From Aporrectodea caliginosa (lineage: Eukaryota; Annelida; Clitellata; Crassiclitellata; Lumbricidae), in the NCBI GenBank assembly GCA_020284085.1, contig JACEVL010000151.1:1375305-1439304 (forward strand): a stretch of DNA of 64,000 bases, given 5' to 3'. Shown here piece after piece: positions 10,328 through 22,060 of the stretch. Positions within the stretch are counted from its first letter, which is position 1, and each line of letters starts with the position of its first letter. Below the pieces are notes generated by a model, which saw only the letters and a program-made list of their open reading frames with translations, was not told the origin of the DNA and did not search any database. The position numbers were made by a program, and so were the translations under genes.

Positions 10328-11075
10328 ACGAAGTGACTAGCGGACCGCCAGGCGGCCCGCAAGTTTGAAATACTAGCGGGCCGCCAGTCACGTGTGAGAT
10401 CATTTATGTCGGGCAAAAGTTGTTTTTTTTAGTTGTAACGAGTTACAAAATTGAAAAAGTGTATGAGACAACTAATTTAAGTAATCTTGCAATGCGTGAT
10501 GCAAAGACATTTGAATCTATGAAAAAGTATGCGGCGAAGAAGGCTGCACATGCAGAATTAGATCCAATGTTATTCATTTCGATTGTGTGGTGTTCCGTAG
10601 TCGAGTGGTTAGCGTGTTGGAATGTCAATTGAAAGGTTTCAGGTTCGAATCTTGTCAGGGCAGACATTTTTCCTATGTTATACCCCGTTAATTTTCTGCA
10701 CATTTGAAAATTTACTTATTTCCTTGGCTCTGAAGTTGGGAGTGCTTATGAGTAGTTACCTTGGTTAGGGTAAAGTTAGGCGTCGTGAGGGTCGATTAGG
10801 GTTAGTGTCGTCATCAAAAAACACCGTACCAACCTAGCACCATGCCAAAATATACCGTAAAACGCCAATAAACTTACGCATCTGATACTAAATGTTTGTC
10901 ACCTTAGCGTAATAAAGCCTAAATTAAGGTTTTCTGTCAATTTTCCGTCTGGGCAGACCGCTAGTATTCGAAAGGGCCGCCTGTCTCTCTCTCTCTCTCT
11001 CTGGAGTCACGTGAGACTGGCGGCCCGCTAGTATTGGAAACTTGCGGACCGCCTGGCGGTCCGCTAGTCACAGCC
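10328..11075. mobile_element. Terminal-inverted-repeat element, 8-bp TSD
   Basis: Long inverted repeats of about 60 bp, beginning TGACTAGCGGACCGCCAGG, lie at 10334-10396 and 11004-11070. TTTCTGAA flanks the element at 10320-10327 and 11076-11083. The outermost five or six bases do not pair, so the exact end is uncertain. The interior carries a tRNA-like segment with GAGTGGTTAGCG and GGTTCGAATC (about 10590-10665). Unit 2 lacks this region. Confidence 0.75.
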
Positions 11076-11447
11076 TTTCTGAATACCACAGGATAGGCCT
11101 GACGGTATTATCGCTCATAACGGCAATCATAATTATTCAAAACAAACGTACCTTTGGAACTGCTATCTCGATTTTGTATGCAACAGCTTCGCTGTTGGTG
11201 AATAAATCAATAAGTGTGATCAAAATATTATAAAATATAGGCCTACTTAGCAAACCTTGTTTGAACGTTAAGCGGCCCTTAAATCGCTAAATTTACGTTG
11301 AAGTCAGTACTATCTATACTATGACTGCATCGGCAAGCTATAAACAGCGCCACTTCACGACTCGTATTATAACAATTTTAAGAGTGGTCTTGCCCGTGTG
11401 AGACAACTTGATCCACGCTCCCCTAACAGCTGACGCGCCCGTAATCC

Positions 11448-11456
11448 TATATATAA
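11448..11456 (+). promoter_or_regulatory. TATA box candidate, inhibitor gene 1
   Basis: TATATATAA lies 82 bp before the ATG at 11538, in a block shared with unit 2. A start about 30 bp downstream would give a short 5' UTR. A pyrimidine-rich TTTCTTTCAG at 11514-11523 could instead be an acceptor for an upstream non-coding exon. Confidence 0.5.
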
Positions 11457-11537
11457 TCACGGACTTATTTGAAATTTTCGATAACTTGTCAAGTATTTCA
11501 GTTGCGAACTTGATTTCTTTCAGGTGCAAGGACAGAC

Positions 11538-14500
11538 ATGAAGATGCAGTTTGCAATTATTCTTTTATCGGCGTTTGCCGTATTGTGGTAAGAACAAGCG
11601 AGTTATGTTTAGTAACTAGAATATACAGTGATAAATTTCGTACACGTCATATCCGATCAGGGATGCCACTCTAAATTTTTGGGAAAACCAAGACATTCCC
11701 TCGAAAAAACAGAGAGAAGCATAGACATATTTTATTTTAAGGTAGACATGGGAATTCGTTCAAATTACCAATAAAACACAGCAGTACTACACGTTTGCTA
11801 CATAAATTAAATCGACAGAAATCAAAAACACAAAAAAGCAAAAATAATTACAAAACACATAAACTATTTAGAAATTGCAAGGAGTTCAAGAACTGACACA
11901 TTGACGTCATCCAGAGATGATAGATCATAGAACCTATTATTATCTTCGATTTATCGCCAACATAAATTGTGTGGAGCGCTTAGTTTTTTTAAATACCTAA
12001 AATAAATTTATGTAATGTTATGAGAATGGTACCAAAGATTTGCGGGCCGACCTCTAGCTTCTCTCGCCGTCCCAATTCGAAACACCATCCACCGTAGCCG
12101 TCTGCCTGTCTGACCCCTTCGAATATTGACCTGGAACCGATTTTGAACCGACATGCGTAGCGATTTTGTTTTGACTAGACGCCTGTGAATAGGATGGTTC
12201 ATGCGATCCCGCTTTTTGTGCGCCGTTTAGAAACTTCGAGATTGCGATTACGAAGATATTGAGGTACCATTCAGCTGCTCATTGCTCGTGCGTTTTCATA
12301 CTCGTTTTGAACCATTTTAGTCAGATTGAATTAAAAATGACATATCTTATCTGCAGGCAGCAGTGAAATTTTCCAAATAACAGGAAATATTGACTGATTT
12401 ACCAATAATTAATAGACCAATAACCACAACTCTGACTGACCGCATCGTCAGGAAAACTGGTGCATGAGTTCAAAGTCGTTTGAAGGCTTTGATGTTTGTT
12501 AACACACCGGCATTGACATAACCTTGCCAACGTGCTCATAAACATTGACGGGACCCCTATATAGATATATAGAAGGGTTCATGAGCCCCACGAGGACCTG
12601 CTGGCGAGGCCCATTCGTCTTAGAGGCTCAATGAGTGAAATGAGCTAGAGTTTGCCTGCATGCTGTGCTCAAACTGGTCACTTATTGCAAGATGCTGCTT
12701 GTGAAGTCCTCGTTAATCTTTATGTGACAGTTTAATTTTTTCGTTGCAGTTTTGCGAGTTCTCCCCCGATCAAGTCCTCATGGCCGGAACTGGTGGGAAA
12801 GGTAATCAAAACGTTACATGTTTGCAGTAATATATTGTGCTTCTCCTTTATCTAACAAACATTACTGCGCTAACAGTCAGGCCCGTGCAAAGCTGGCAAT
12901 AGTCTCCGGTCGGATATATTTGCCCCATTAATTTCAAACGGCTCATTAAGTATTTTAGTAATAAATTAGTGCGAACTACATGTGATGATGTGATTTCTGT
13001 ATATAATAATATGAACGTCCTTTACATTACATGTAAGGTCTATCTGAATGTGATGTAATTACAATTTGCCAGTTACTGAGCAGAATAGAACGCTTTTCTA
13101 TTATGGTTATTCGGAATGCAGATCATCACGGCTCATCACTTTTTCACATTCGGCGGCGGCAGAGAGCGGTGGCACCGGGGACTATACTCTCTTATAAGAC
13201 CTAACCTTCATCTGACTCTCCTTGCAACGGGGCGAATAATTTAACACGTTCTGGTTAGATTATAGCAATATTAAAAAAGTCTATGATAAATGAATTAAAT
13301 ATCTGTTTTGCGTTTTTAATCCATTGTTTCAGCATATTAACGGGGCAGGGTTTACTCTCTTATAAGAGGCAACCTCCTTGCAACGGAGCAACTAATTTCA
13401 CGTTCTGGCTAGATTGTAGCAATAGGCAGGGGCGCAACCACGGTCCAGAAGTTGGGGGACCTACTAGAATGTCTGAGTGGGGGGATTTGCGATTGCCGAA
13501 GGCGCGAAGCTGCGATTGCCGAAGGCAAGAAGCCCCTAACGACTAGGGGATATGGGGAGCGTCGTAAGCTCCCCATCGGGGTCTGGGGCGGAGCCCCAGA
13601 AGCCGACGCAATTTTGAGCATATGATGCCAAATGGAGTACATTTTGGGCTTTAATTTACCTCAAATTTTTCAAAGATGATTTCGATATAAAAGTACCTAA
13701 ACCATCTAGATCAGCGGAAAATGTGACTTTATTATATGAATAAAGTGCATGGACGTGACAAGGGTTTAACATAATTGAACGGAAAAGAGTAGAATAAGCT
13801 CTACAACAGTGTTTGTCAAAACTAGGAAAATCGGCAGGGAGGAAGCCTGAACGGGTCAATTTTCTCAGAAAACTGTTAAGGCGTTTATGTTCCCCTACAG
13901 TGGCAAATCGGCAAATCCCCACCAAACAGAGGAGGCATAAAGTAGCAGTGCGAGGGTAGTAGCTCTAACAACGTCAAAGAGACGTTGACCGTGGGCTACC
14001 AAAACTCGTAGCGCGAACATAGATTTTCGGGCTTTGCAGCATATTTTGTCCATGTGCGCCCCAAAGTCAATCCCATCAGATATGGTGACACCCAAAATAA
14101 CCATCTCCTGGACCCGCTCGATGCCAGGGATGAGATGAGGGAGGGCAATAGGTTTGGACCTCGGTCGTTTGACGGTTTGACAACCATTTCTCTCGTCTTA
14201 ACATGGTTTAATTTAAGATTTGCTAATGGATGCCAACTTAGAGATATGGTCAAGTTCAGAAAGAGTGCTGTCAATGCAGGAAGCAGGGACCAGCAAGTAT
14301 AGCTATCGTCGGCATATTTAGTGAGACGGTTTTCACTGTATTTAGGTTTAAGGCTAGAAATGGCTATGACAAAATCAGTAGGTCCAAGGCCAGAGCCTTG
14401 TACTATACTGGCATTAATGGTACAGAGGGGATAGATCGCGGAAGGCAAGGAGCTCCTAACGACTATATAGGGGTTATGGGGGAGCGTCGTAAGTTCTCCC

Positions 14501-16060
14501 ATCGGGGTCTGGGGCGGAGCCCCAGAAGCTGACGCAATTTTGAGCTTTGATACCAAATGGGGTGCATTTTGGGCTCTTGTTTGCCTCACAATTTTCAAAA
14601 GTTGGGGGGACCGTCCCAAGCTGTTCGAAAGTTGGGGGGGACGCGTCCCACGGGTCCCATAGGGTGGTTGCGCCTATGGCAATAGGCCTATTACAATAAG
14701 ACAACTAAATCAATATCTGTTTTGCGTTTTTCATGCATTGTATCAGCAGATTGCTCTTTAAATCCTGATCGCCTCTGGTGAAGATTATTTGTTGACAGGT
14801 CACAGATGCACTTTCCGCTAATCAATTAGCGCATATGTTACGTTATCTGATTATGCAAAGCAGAACAGTTACTTTGTTCGAGGATGTTAGGAATAGATTG
14901 AAGCTTCTTAAATTTTGTCTTAGCCTTATTTTCTTTTGATTTCATTCAGACTGGGGAAGAGGCCAAAGCGGTGATTCTGAAGGAAAATCCATACGTGACG
15001 GTGAGACTATCTTCCATCTGATCCTAATTAATGCTCTTTTAAATTGCGTCTCAGTAAGCCTATGTTCCATCAATGGTCGCAGGTTTCGTCGTTCTGCTGC
15101 GACTTGGTTGTTCTACCGGTCCGAACTTCCATAGTCCAAACTTAAGTTTTTGCTGTGTTCGGCCCATCCTCCTGGAATAAGTTTCCTATAGCAACCCGCG
15201 CAGTGACGTAACTAGGACTTTTCGTTTGGGGGGGGGGCTTTAAGCCTTGAACATAGCGCGTGCGGTAGCCCGAGCCTATAGTAGAGCCGGGGGCTTGAGT
15301 AATTTTGGAGGGGCTTCAGCTTCATTTGGGGGGCTTAAGCCCCCCTCCCCACAAGCCCAACGCTAGTTACGTCCCTGAACCCGCGACATGAACACCTGGT
15401 TCTCTCTTTGCTTCTTTTCTGCAAACGCTTGAAGACCATTCTGTTCGATCGTGGTTTCATTGTCTTAAGTCGAGAACGCCTCTGATGAGTCTCTCTTTTC
15501 AAGTGGAGCTAGATAAATTTGCAATTACAGCTACAATTTTGTACATTGCCGACCTGTCGATCTGATGATTTACCGTTACCTTATTTCAAAAGAATTCTGT
15601 GAATATTTAGTTTTCGTCGTATTAATCGCCGTAATCGTAATCTCCAACCTTCTAAAGTGCCACTCAAAAGCCAAGCGCAGGGCAACAGCTTATTCACGAG
15701 CGTTTTATCTTAATTCCAAGATTCATTGAGCATTTCAGCAGTTTGCCTGAAAAGTAGGGCTACCAGTACAGAAGTCGATGGAATATCTAAAGAGGAAAAG
15801 GTTAACAAACGCGCATCGCTGATAAAAAATTACTTATCTCTGTAGCGTGTAATTGTATCATAGAATATGGTTTTGCCTTTGAGTGTTTTAAAACCGTTAG
15901 CCTTTAATTTTACCAGAGTAATAAGTTGGTATTTATGTATTAATAGAAGGTTGAGATTCTTCTTGAGGGCAGCGGAGTTACAATGGACTACAGGCAAAGC
16001 CGTGTGAGAATTTTCGTCAACGATGAGGGCATAGTAGCTGAAACACCAAGAACCGGGTAG
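11538..16060 (+). CDS. Secreted potato-inhibitor-I-type serine protease inhibitor, copy 1 (P1 Met)
   Basis: Four exons: 11538-11587, 12750-12801, 14950-15000 and 15950-16060 (stop TAG 16058-16060). All have GT donors and AG acceptors, and phases join into 87 residues. Exon 1 is a signal peptide (MKMQFAIILLSAFAVLC), so the protein is probably secreted. Exon 2 has the family opening SSWPELVGK. Exon 3 has TGEEAKAVILKENPYVT. Exon 4 has VEILLEGSGVTMDYR, then RVRIFV and the terminal TPRTG. By analogy with CI-2 and eglin c, the scissile bond lies after Met63 (T-M/D-Y), with the two RVR arginines bracing the loop and the terminal Gly packed in the core. Family members block subtilisin-, chymotrypsin- and elastase-like enzymes. 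Met suits chymotrypsin/subtilisin-type targets, but the real target is unknown. Intron 2 is enlarged by a hAT-like insertion (13427-14678); intron 3 has a MITE (15201-15377). Confidence 0.92.
12170..12262. mobile_element. SINE tail fragment (reversed) in intron 1 of copy 1
   Basis: CGCCTGTGAATAGGATGG ... TTCGAGATTGCGATTACG is the reversed form of the SINE module described at 8262-8352. The matching insertion in unit 3 is at about 53190-53270. Confidence 0.55.
13427..14678. mobile_element. hAT-like element containing a captured LINE fragment, 8-bp TSD
   Basis: Starts CAGGGGCGCAACCACGG and ends with the complement of CATAGGCGCAACCACC. GCAATAGG flanks both ends (13419-13426 and 14679-14686). 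It lies in intron 2 of inhibitor copy 1 and is missing from units 2 and 3. Near each end are direct copies of a segment with TCGGGGTCTGGGGCGGAGCC (13576 and 14502). The middle is reverse-transcriptase sequence in minus orientation. Confidence 0.85.
13640..14420 (-). pseudogene. Non-LTR reverse transcriptase fragment inside the hAT-like element
   Basis: The minus strand shows SIVQGSGLGPTDF, then KYADDSYTC (the YADD active-site box), LKLNHVKTREMVV, LGVTISDGIDF and YASSVWWGF. These are ordered motifs of a LINE RT of a family different from the element at 49559-52141. The frame changes several times, so it is dead. Confidence 0.8.
15201..15377. mobile_element. hAT-type MITE, 8-bp TSD, intron 3 of inhibitor copy 1
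   Basis: 177 bp with CAGTGACGTAACTAGG at the left and its near complement at the right. AACCCGCG flanks both sides (15193-15200 and 15378-15385). It is absent from units 2 and 3. Confidence 0.85.
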
Positions 16061-17149
16061 CTCTGACCTCAAGCTAAAGAAGCCATGCATCGAATTCCGG
16101 TGGATGTTGCTTGTTCTACACAGCCAATGATTTCCAACTCTCTGCAACTTTTTATTTTTTTAGTAATCATATTAAGTTTCATTCATTTAATTGAACGCAT
16201 GTATTGAAGAAACATACACAGGTGAAAATATTAAACACTATCCATGTTTGAAGATTGCCCAATATGTGGACAATTTTATTACCATGTATTTTGCCCTTTC
16301 AGGATGAAGCTTGAGATAAGGAAACAATGCCAATTTATTTTGTTTCAGCTGAATTCATTATTTTAAATTTAAAACAGTGTTCACTTGGAGTTTTCGGTGT
16401 TGACTCCGTTCAATGTTTGACATCTAATTAATGATTTTACAGAAAATTGGTTTCGGTTGAGAAGTTCACATGGAACCATCAAATAACCTAGTACTTGAAA
16501 TCATGTGCTGTTAGATTAGATCAGCAACTGGAATTTGATAATAGAAGTTATGCAGTTTGTCTTGTCTTGATTTTATACTAGTAAAAGTCTAAAAAAATAA
16601 ACAAGATCCATACGATATACAGATATAAGCAATTTAAGAGTCAAAATATCTAAGATAGCTTGATGATTTAAATTTAAATAATCAAGCTATTTGACTTGTT
16701 TTAACTCTTAAATTGCTGTGTTTTAAATTTTAAACCACGGTAATTTAATTAAACAGTCATTCCACTTTGCATAAGGCAAATGTCTTTATGACCAGCCCTT
16801 AAAAGACCCTTTGTTGGACGCCTTACAATTAAGTGATGGAGTAATTATGAGGTTAGCACGTGGAAGAATCGATAGGCAAACGCTGGCTAATTTAAAAAAC
16901 GGTAAATTATCAAATGAGTTTAATTGCGACAGCGTGGCACCTGCATACCTCTATGGGCCGCAGAGCGCAACGATCACCGACCCAGCTGACTAGACTGGAA
17001 TACAGAGCTCCCTGATATATCCTGGAGCAGTGCCAACATTTGAGGCACGTGTCAGCATAATGGTCTTTAAAACATTGCACTCAGCAACAGGAAGCCAGCG
17101 TAGCTTATCTAGCATATAGAGCAGGATGTATGAGGGTGAAGTATCAGTG

Positions 17150-17335
17150 GCTATGTGTGATGCTCTGGGCTATGCTATGCTATGTTATGCTATGCTATGT
17201 TATCATAATTATGATATGTTATGCTCTGTTATGATATGCCATGCTATCTCATGCTATACTATGCTTTGCTGTGCTATAATACATGTATGCTGTTATTCTA
17301 TGTTATGAACTGCTATGCTGCCCGATAGTTTATGC
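17150..17335. repeat. TATGC-type degenerate microsatellite
   Basis: Runs of TATGCTATGCTATGTTATGC. The matching run in unit 2 is at about 32925-33040. It marks the distal end of the duplicon. Confidence 0.8.
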
Positions 17336-17825
17336 TGCATTCAATCATATGGTTGGTTCATCCACACCCGTCTGGGTTTATTAGTCCCTGATTCTATTTG
17401 TTCGTCACGAAATGTTGCCAACGTATAAGAAGATCCGCTTCTACGAGTATAGATGTGTACACGCACGAAAATATGTACATATACTACTAAGTCAAATAGA
17501 ATTATCCATCAATATACAATCATGTGTATATAATGTGTGTGTATTTATTGCTTAGATTTGTGCTTATATGATTGTGCATATTATGTATCTTGTTTCGGTT
17601 ATCTGCCTGTAAGTCAGGTTCGTACATGTGCAATGTCGCCATAAGTCTTGTTGTTTATAGCCCTCTCTCTTTCAACCTGCTGTAACCGTCATTTATCATC
17701 CAATCCAATAGCATCTCTCGAGGTCTTCCTTTGGTCCTTTCTCCTTCTATTCAAATAATAATATGTACAAATTACGTTGCATATGTATATGTATAATTAT
17801 GTATATGTATGGTTATGTATGTGTA

Positions 17826-18255
17826 TATCTGTGATCTCGGCCGAGAGAAGGGACCACTTGTCGGGAATGAACTTGTTAACAGTTTCACTACGCTTATATA
17901 CCATCAGAAAGTCAGGGTAACATTTCAGAACGTTTGGCCCAAAATTTCTGCACTTTTAAAACAAAGTATGAAATATCATTTGACGGAAATTCACCTATAA
18001 ATAATTGCAGATGTCTCTACCCGATGCGTTAATACAGATTTTCTGGCCCTAATGCATCATGTGGAGTAATATAGGACGCTATACAACCATTATAATTATT
18101 AGCTTCGGAGTGATTGAGGACGCTATAAAGCGAATATTAGCTTCAGATGCAGTAATTAGAAATCAATAATCACGGTTTGTCGAAAAAGACCATTTCCGGC
18201 TGATCTATAGAAAGCGACAAGTGGACCCTTAATTGTCTCCGCCGAGGACACACTA
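17826..18255. mobile_element. Probable MITE with imperfect inverted ends
   Basis: TCTCGGCCGAGA...GGGACCACTTGTCG near 17835 pairs with CGACAAGTGGACCC...CGCCGAGGA near 18208-18248. AT simple repeat on both sides hides the target duplication. No coding potential is visible. Confidence 0.55.
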
Positions 18256-18289
18256 TGTATATGTATATATGTATATATATGCAAATGTA

Positions 18290-18978
18290 TATAAGTAAGT
18301 AAGTAAGTAAGTGTGTTCTTTAATAAACGCTGGCAAACGCACGGCGCTGTACATACAAAGTTATACAAAGTTATCAAATAGTAGTTAAAAAGTTAGTAAA
18401 TAGTAAACTAAAAAACACTATATGGCTTAGCTGAACAACATCCTGGCCAGGAAACCACGCCTGGTGAGGGAATCAAATCTAGAAAGAACACGATTATGTG
18501 AGCGTGGGCGCAGATCGTGACCAGTATATAGGACAGGGGGTAGTAGGTAATGAAGGATATGTCCGGGATTATTTAAGATATTTCTAAAAAGGTCATGGTC
18601 GGCTTTTTTACAGAGTTCCTCAAAAGTGGGGAAAGATTTTGGTAGGAAGCCAAAGCGTACCAGCTTGCGGACCACAGCACTTAAAGAGTCACGTTCCTGT
18701 TTGCTGGCAAAGCCCCACCACACTTGGGAACAATAAAGCATTCGGTTGACAGTGGTGGACCGAACCACATCATATAGCCTGACTCCCAAGAGCCCATGCG
18801 AGATTAAAATACGATGGGCGTGGAGAGATTGCTTGGCCCGTACAGAAATCTTTTGGATATGGGAGGAAAAACCGAACTTTGCGGAAATCTCGATACCCAA
18901 TATATATATATTATATGTATAATACATGTGTAGCGATTTAAATGTATATGCATTTGTATATATTAAGTCATTAATCAT
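18290..18978 (-). pseudogene. LINE 3' fragment (RT C-terminus and tail)
   Basis: The minus frame reads LGIEISAKFGFSSHIQK ... YCSQVWWGFASKQERD ... RFGFLPKSFPTFEELC, the C-terminal RT/thumb region of the same family as the fragment at 13640-14420. Its 3' end on the minus strand runs into a (CTTA)n tail at 18293-18312. It is 5'-truncated. Confidence 0.75.
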
Positions 18979-18984
18979 AAATGT

Positions 18985-21493
18985 AGCGAACTAGACCCAC
19001 TTCCCCCATTTATTTGGTTAACGTTCTAGATGATCTAGCTCCATTTCTTGTGTATCTATTTAATAGATCCCTTACTGAGGGCCACCTTCCGGCTTCGCAA
19101 AAACAATCCATTGTGTTCCCCAAACTAAAAAAACCTAACCTGGATCCAAATACTTGTCAGAATTACCGGCCTATCTCTCATCTCTCTTTTCTGTCTAAAA
19201 CCCTTGAGAGACTTGTCTCCCTCCAGTTCCTTCCCTACCTCGAACAAGCAGGCCTTCTGCCTCCAACGCAGTCTGGCTTCAGAGGTCACCATTCCACTGA
19301 AACTGCTCTCTTATCTCTCTTGTCCGACATTTATAGGGCCATTGACCAAGGTCATCTCTCCCTCCTGGCCCTTTTTGACGTTTCCTCAGCCTTTGACATG
19401 GTCGACCACGAGATCCTGCTCCAACGTTTGCAGCTATCCTGTGGCATATCGGATATCCCTCTTCTTTGGTTTAAATCGTACCTCTCAGACCGCTCTCAGA
19501 TGGTTGTCATTGGTGACTCCAGATCCAAGTGGGTCAGAGTTAGACGTTAGACTTGGCGTACCTCAGGGATCAGTGCTCGGACCTATCCTCTATATACTTT
19601 ACACGGCTGACATCCCCCTGTTATTCGCTAAACACACTGCAATTGGTCACCTCTATGCGGATGATGCTCAAGCATTCGTGCATGGCTCACTAGCTGATCA
19701 ACTCTCTTTAGTCTCCTCTGTTGATGCACTTGCCCGTGATCTTCACTTCTGGATGTCATCAAACCGACTTTGTCTCAATTCGGCTAAAACTCAACTGATT
19801 TGGTTTGGGACCAGGCAACAATTGCTTAAACTTGACCTCCCACTGCTTACTGATAAGTTTCCCTCTTTTACTTACTCTTCCAGTGTTCGAGATTTGGGTG
19901 TCACCCTCGACTCCTTTCTTACCTTCACTGAGCATATCTCGAATTTGACTCGCTCATGCTTTTTTCATTTGAGGCGACTGAGAGCCATCAGACGATCAGT
20001 CGCTCCCGCCGTCTTTACCACCATTGTGCATGCAATGTTATACCCCGCAGTCGATCGAGTCGAGTGTATACGATCGACTTGGCTCGGCCGTCGATCGACT
20101 CGATCGACTTCGTCGACTCGCCGACCTTTCGACGACTCGATCGACTTGGCTCGGACGACGATCGACTCGATCGACTTCGTCGACTTGGACTGTAATCTCA
20201 TGGCCAAATTGCTGAAGACTGTTGCATTCTTATATTCTAGTACCTAAATTACTCATGAATTTCAATTGCACACTCTTCTTCAAACTGTCAACCTGTAATT
20301 GAACTGATAAGTAACATTTCAGGTTTTACAATGGTATCGTGTGTGCCTGTTGTTGACTTAATTGTAAATCCGTCGACTTGATCAGGTAGGCAGCTAGGCT
20401 ACAGTGGAATCTTCTACAGTAAGGTACAGAAATTAGTACAAGCTCAAACGGCAGTAGAAGAACTATATAGGACGCGCAATGTCTATATTAAATCCTCATC
20501 TTAGGCGCTATATAAATCTTCGTAATAAATGATAGTTAGTTCAAGAAACTTGAAACTGCTCACGATTAGGCCTACTTAAGTTAGTTAGAGGCTCAGGCTT
20601 GGAACCTCTTGGAGGGTTCTGTCCCAGTAAAACTGTGAAAAAGTATCTCTATAAAAAATTCCACTAATAAGAAATCGCTGAACTTTATATAAGGTTCATA
20701 CGGTAGTTGTGTGTTTACACAGAATTACGTCATTATATCATAAGGTCTGTCATTTTGTGAAAAAGTAAGTAAAATATTTCAGAGTCGAGTGGAGTCGAGG
20801 AAACAACGATCGACTCGACTTGGCCGACTTTACGATCGACTCGATCGGCGAGTCGATCGAGTCGACGATTTTTCGATCGACTCGACTTGGCCGAGTTTAC
20901 GATCGACTCGATCGATCGACTCGATCGGCTGCGGGGTATAGCATGCATTCATCTGCTCTTGTGTGGATTACTGCAACTCGCTCCTAGCTGCGACTCCCCC
21001 CCCCCTCCAGTCAGTCCTAAACGCCGCTGCTAGACTCATAGCACGCCTTCCTCGGTTCTCTCATATCTCAGCTTATATGACTGAAGTGCTGCACTGGCTC
21101 CCAATCACCTCACGTATCCATTATAAGATCCTCCTCTTGGTCTCCAAATCTCAACTTGGCCTTGCACCAAAATATCTCTCGGATTTTATGCATAAGCCTC
21201 TCTCTGCAACATCTGCTCGCCCTTTGCGCTCTACTGACCGTCTGGACCTGTTTGTCCCTCGTGTTAGATCTGCCTTGGCTCAATGCCGGGCATTTGCTCT
21301 GACAGGTCCCTCCACTTGGAATGGCCTCCCCCTCTGCTACGGGCTAAGCTCATGTCTGGGATTTCTCACGCATCCTCTGGCTCTCTTAAAGCGTTTCTTT
21401 TCCCCGGGGCTTCCGCGCTGAAAGCGCCTCTGAATAGTCTATGCTGCGAGAGGCGCTCTATAAATTTTTAGATACGATACGATACGATACGAT
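18985..21493 (+). pseudogene. CR1-like LINE, 5'-truncated, frameshifted and interrupted
   Basis: RT domain in order: LVYLFNRSLTEGHLPASQKQ, NYRPISHLSFLSK, QSGFRGHHSTETALL, ALFDVSSAFDMVDHEI, then a frameshift at about 19535-19555, GVPQGSVLGPILYILY, HLYADDAQAF, WMSSNRLCLN and VRDLGVTLD. The reading resumes after a 906-bp insertion (20035-20940) with VDYCNSLLAATPPP, VLHWLPITSRI and WNGLPL. The 3' tail is GAGAGGCGCTCTATAAAT plus (GATAC)n at 21470-21493. The endonuclease is missing. Confidence 0.88.
20035..20940. mobile_element. TIR element with GATCGACTCGA repeats inserted in LINE
   Basis: Ends are TATACCCCGCAGTCGATCGA (left, after ATGT) and the complement of TATACCCCGCAGCCGATCGA (right). GCATGCA occurs at 20028-20034 and 20941-20947, a likely 7-bp target duplication. 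Removing the insert rejoins the LINE frame (TTIVHA / FICSCVDYC). About 150 bp at each end is built from self-complementary GATCGACTCGA blocks. The middle is AT-rich with no coding sequence. Confidence 0.8.
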
Positions 21494-21919
21494 ATATGCA
21501 CCATGCATAACTATGTAGGCCTACATGTGTGTATCTGCATATATATATATATTTTATGTATGTATGTATATACATATATTTGTAATGACGAACCCGTATG
21601 GAAAACGATGGAAGATTGGTTATTATACGTATTACAAAATTATTGTAACAGAAGCGCAGTAGATATAGTACGTCCGTGTTGCAATGTATCTCTGCAGTGC
21701 AAGTCTCGAGTTCCATTGGAAACTCTCCGTCCTCCCAAATAACAGGTCTCCGATGCATTAGTTCTACGCATAAGTCTGCGAAGAGGCTATAGCGGATGTA
21801 CGGCGTGAGGGCATTAGCAAGAACTGATGTATAGGGACTGCAGACTGTGAATAATTGCTGCTACGGTTAACCTGTAACAGGAATCGTGCTTAACGGCTGA
21901 TTGTGGCGGGTTATAAAGA

Positions 21920-22060
21920 ATGTGTAGTGTAGTGGTTAGCGTGCTGGACTGTCAATCAAGTGGTCGAGGGTTCAAAGCGCCACTCGAAAGCCAACGCAGG
22001 GCACCGGCTTATTCACGAGCGCTGCATTGCATGCCTTCTAAATTCGTCGCTCTGTTTTGT
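21920..22060 (+). mobile_element. tRNA-derived SINE
   Basis: Polymerase III box-like TAGTGTAGTGGTTAGCGTGC and GGTCGAGGGTTCAAAGCGCC are followed by the GCCACTCGAAAGCCAACGC / CTTATTCACGAGCGCT body. The tRNA-like head does not form a full cloverleaf by eye, so I do not call a functional tRNA. A similar head is at 59948-60010. Confidence 0.7.

Larger units (their letters stand above)
6329..17820 (+). repeat. Duplicon unit 1 (carries inhibitor gene 1)
   Basis: From TGTAATGACGAACC at 6329 onward the sequence is repeated in the same order at 21582 and, in part, at 49390 and 59610. The offset between units 1 and 2 varies from about 14.3 to 15.8 kb because each has private insertions. Shared landmarks include CTGTAGTTTAGCTC (6885), the C/T-rich inhibitor promoter, all four inhibitor exons, and the TATGC microsatellite at the end. 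Exact ends are approximate. Confidence 0.85.

Noticed and set aside
10590..10665. tRNA-like sequence
   Set aside because: Has box A/B-like elements but no convincing cloverleaf, and it lies inside a TIR element; best read as a SINE head.
15830..16147. 105-codon minus-strand frame, with counterparts in units 2 and 3
   Set aside because: Antisense of inhibitor exon 4; conservation is due to the plus-strand exon.
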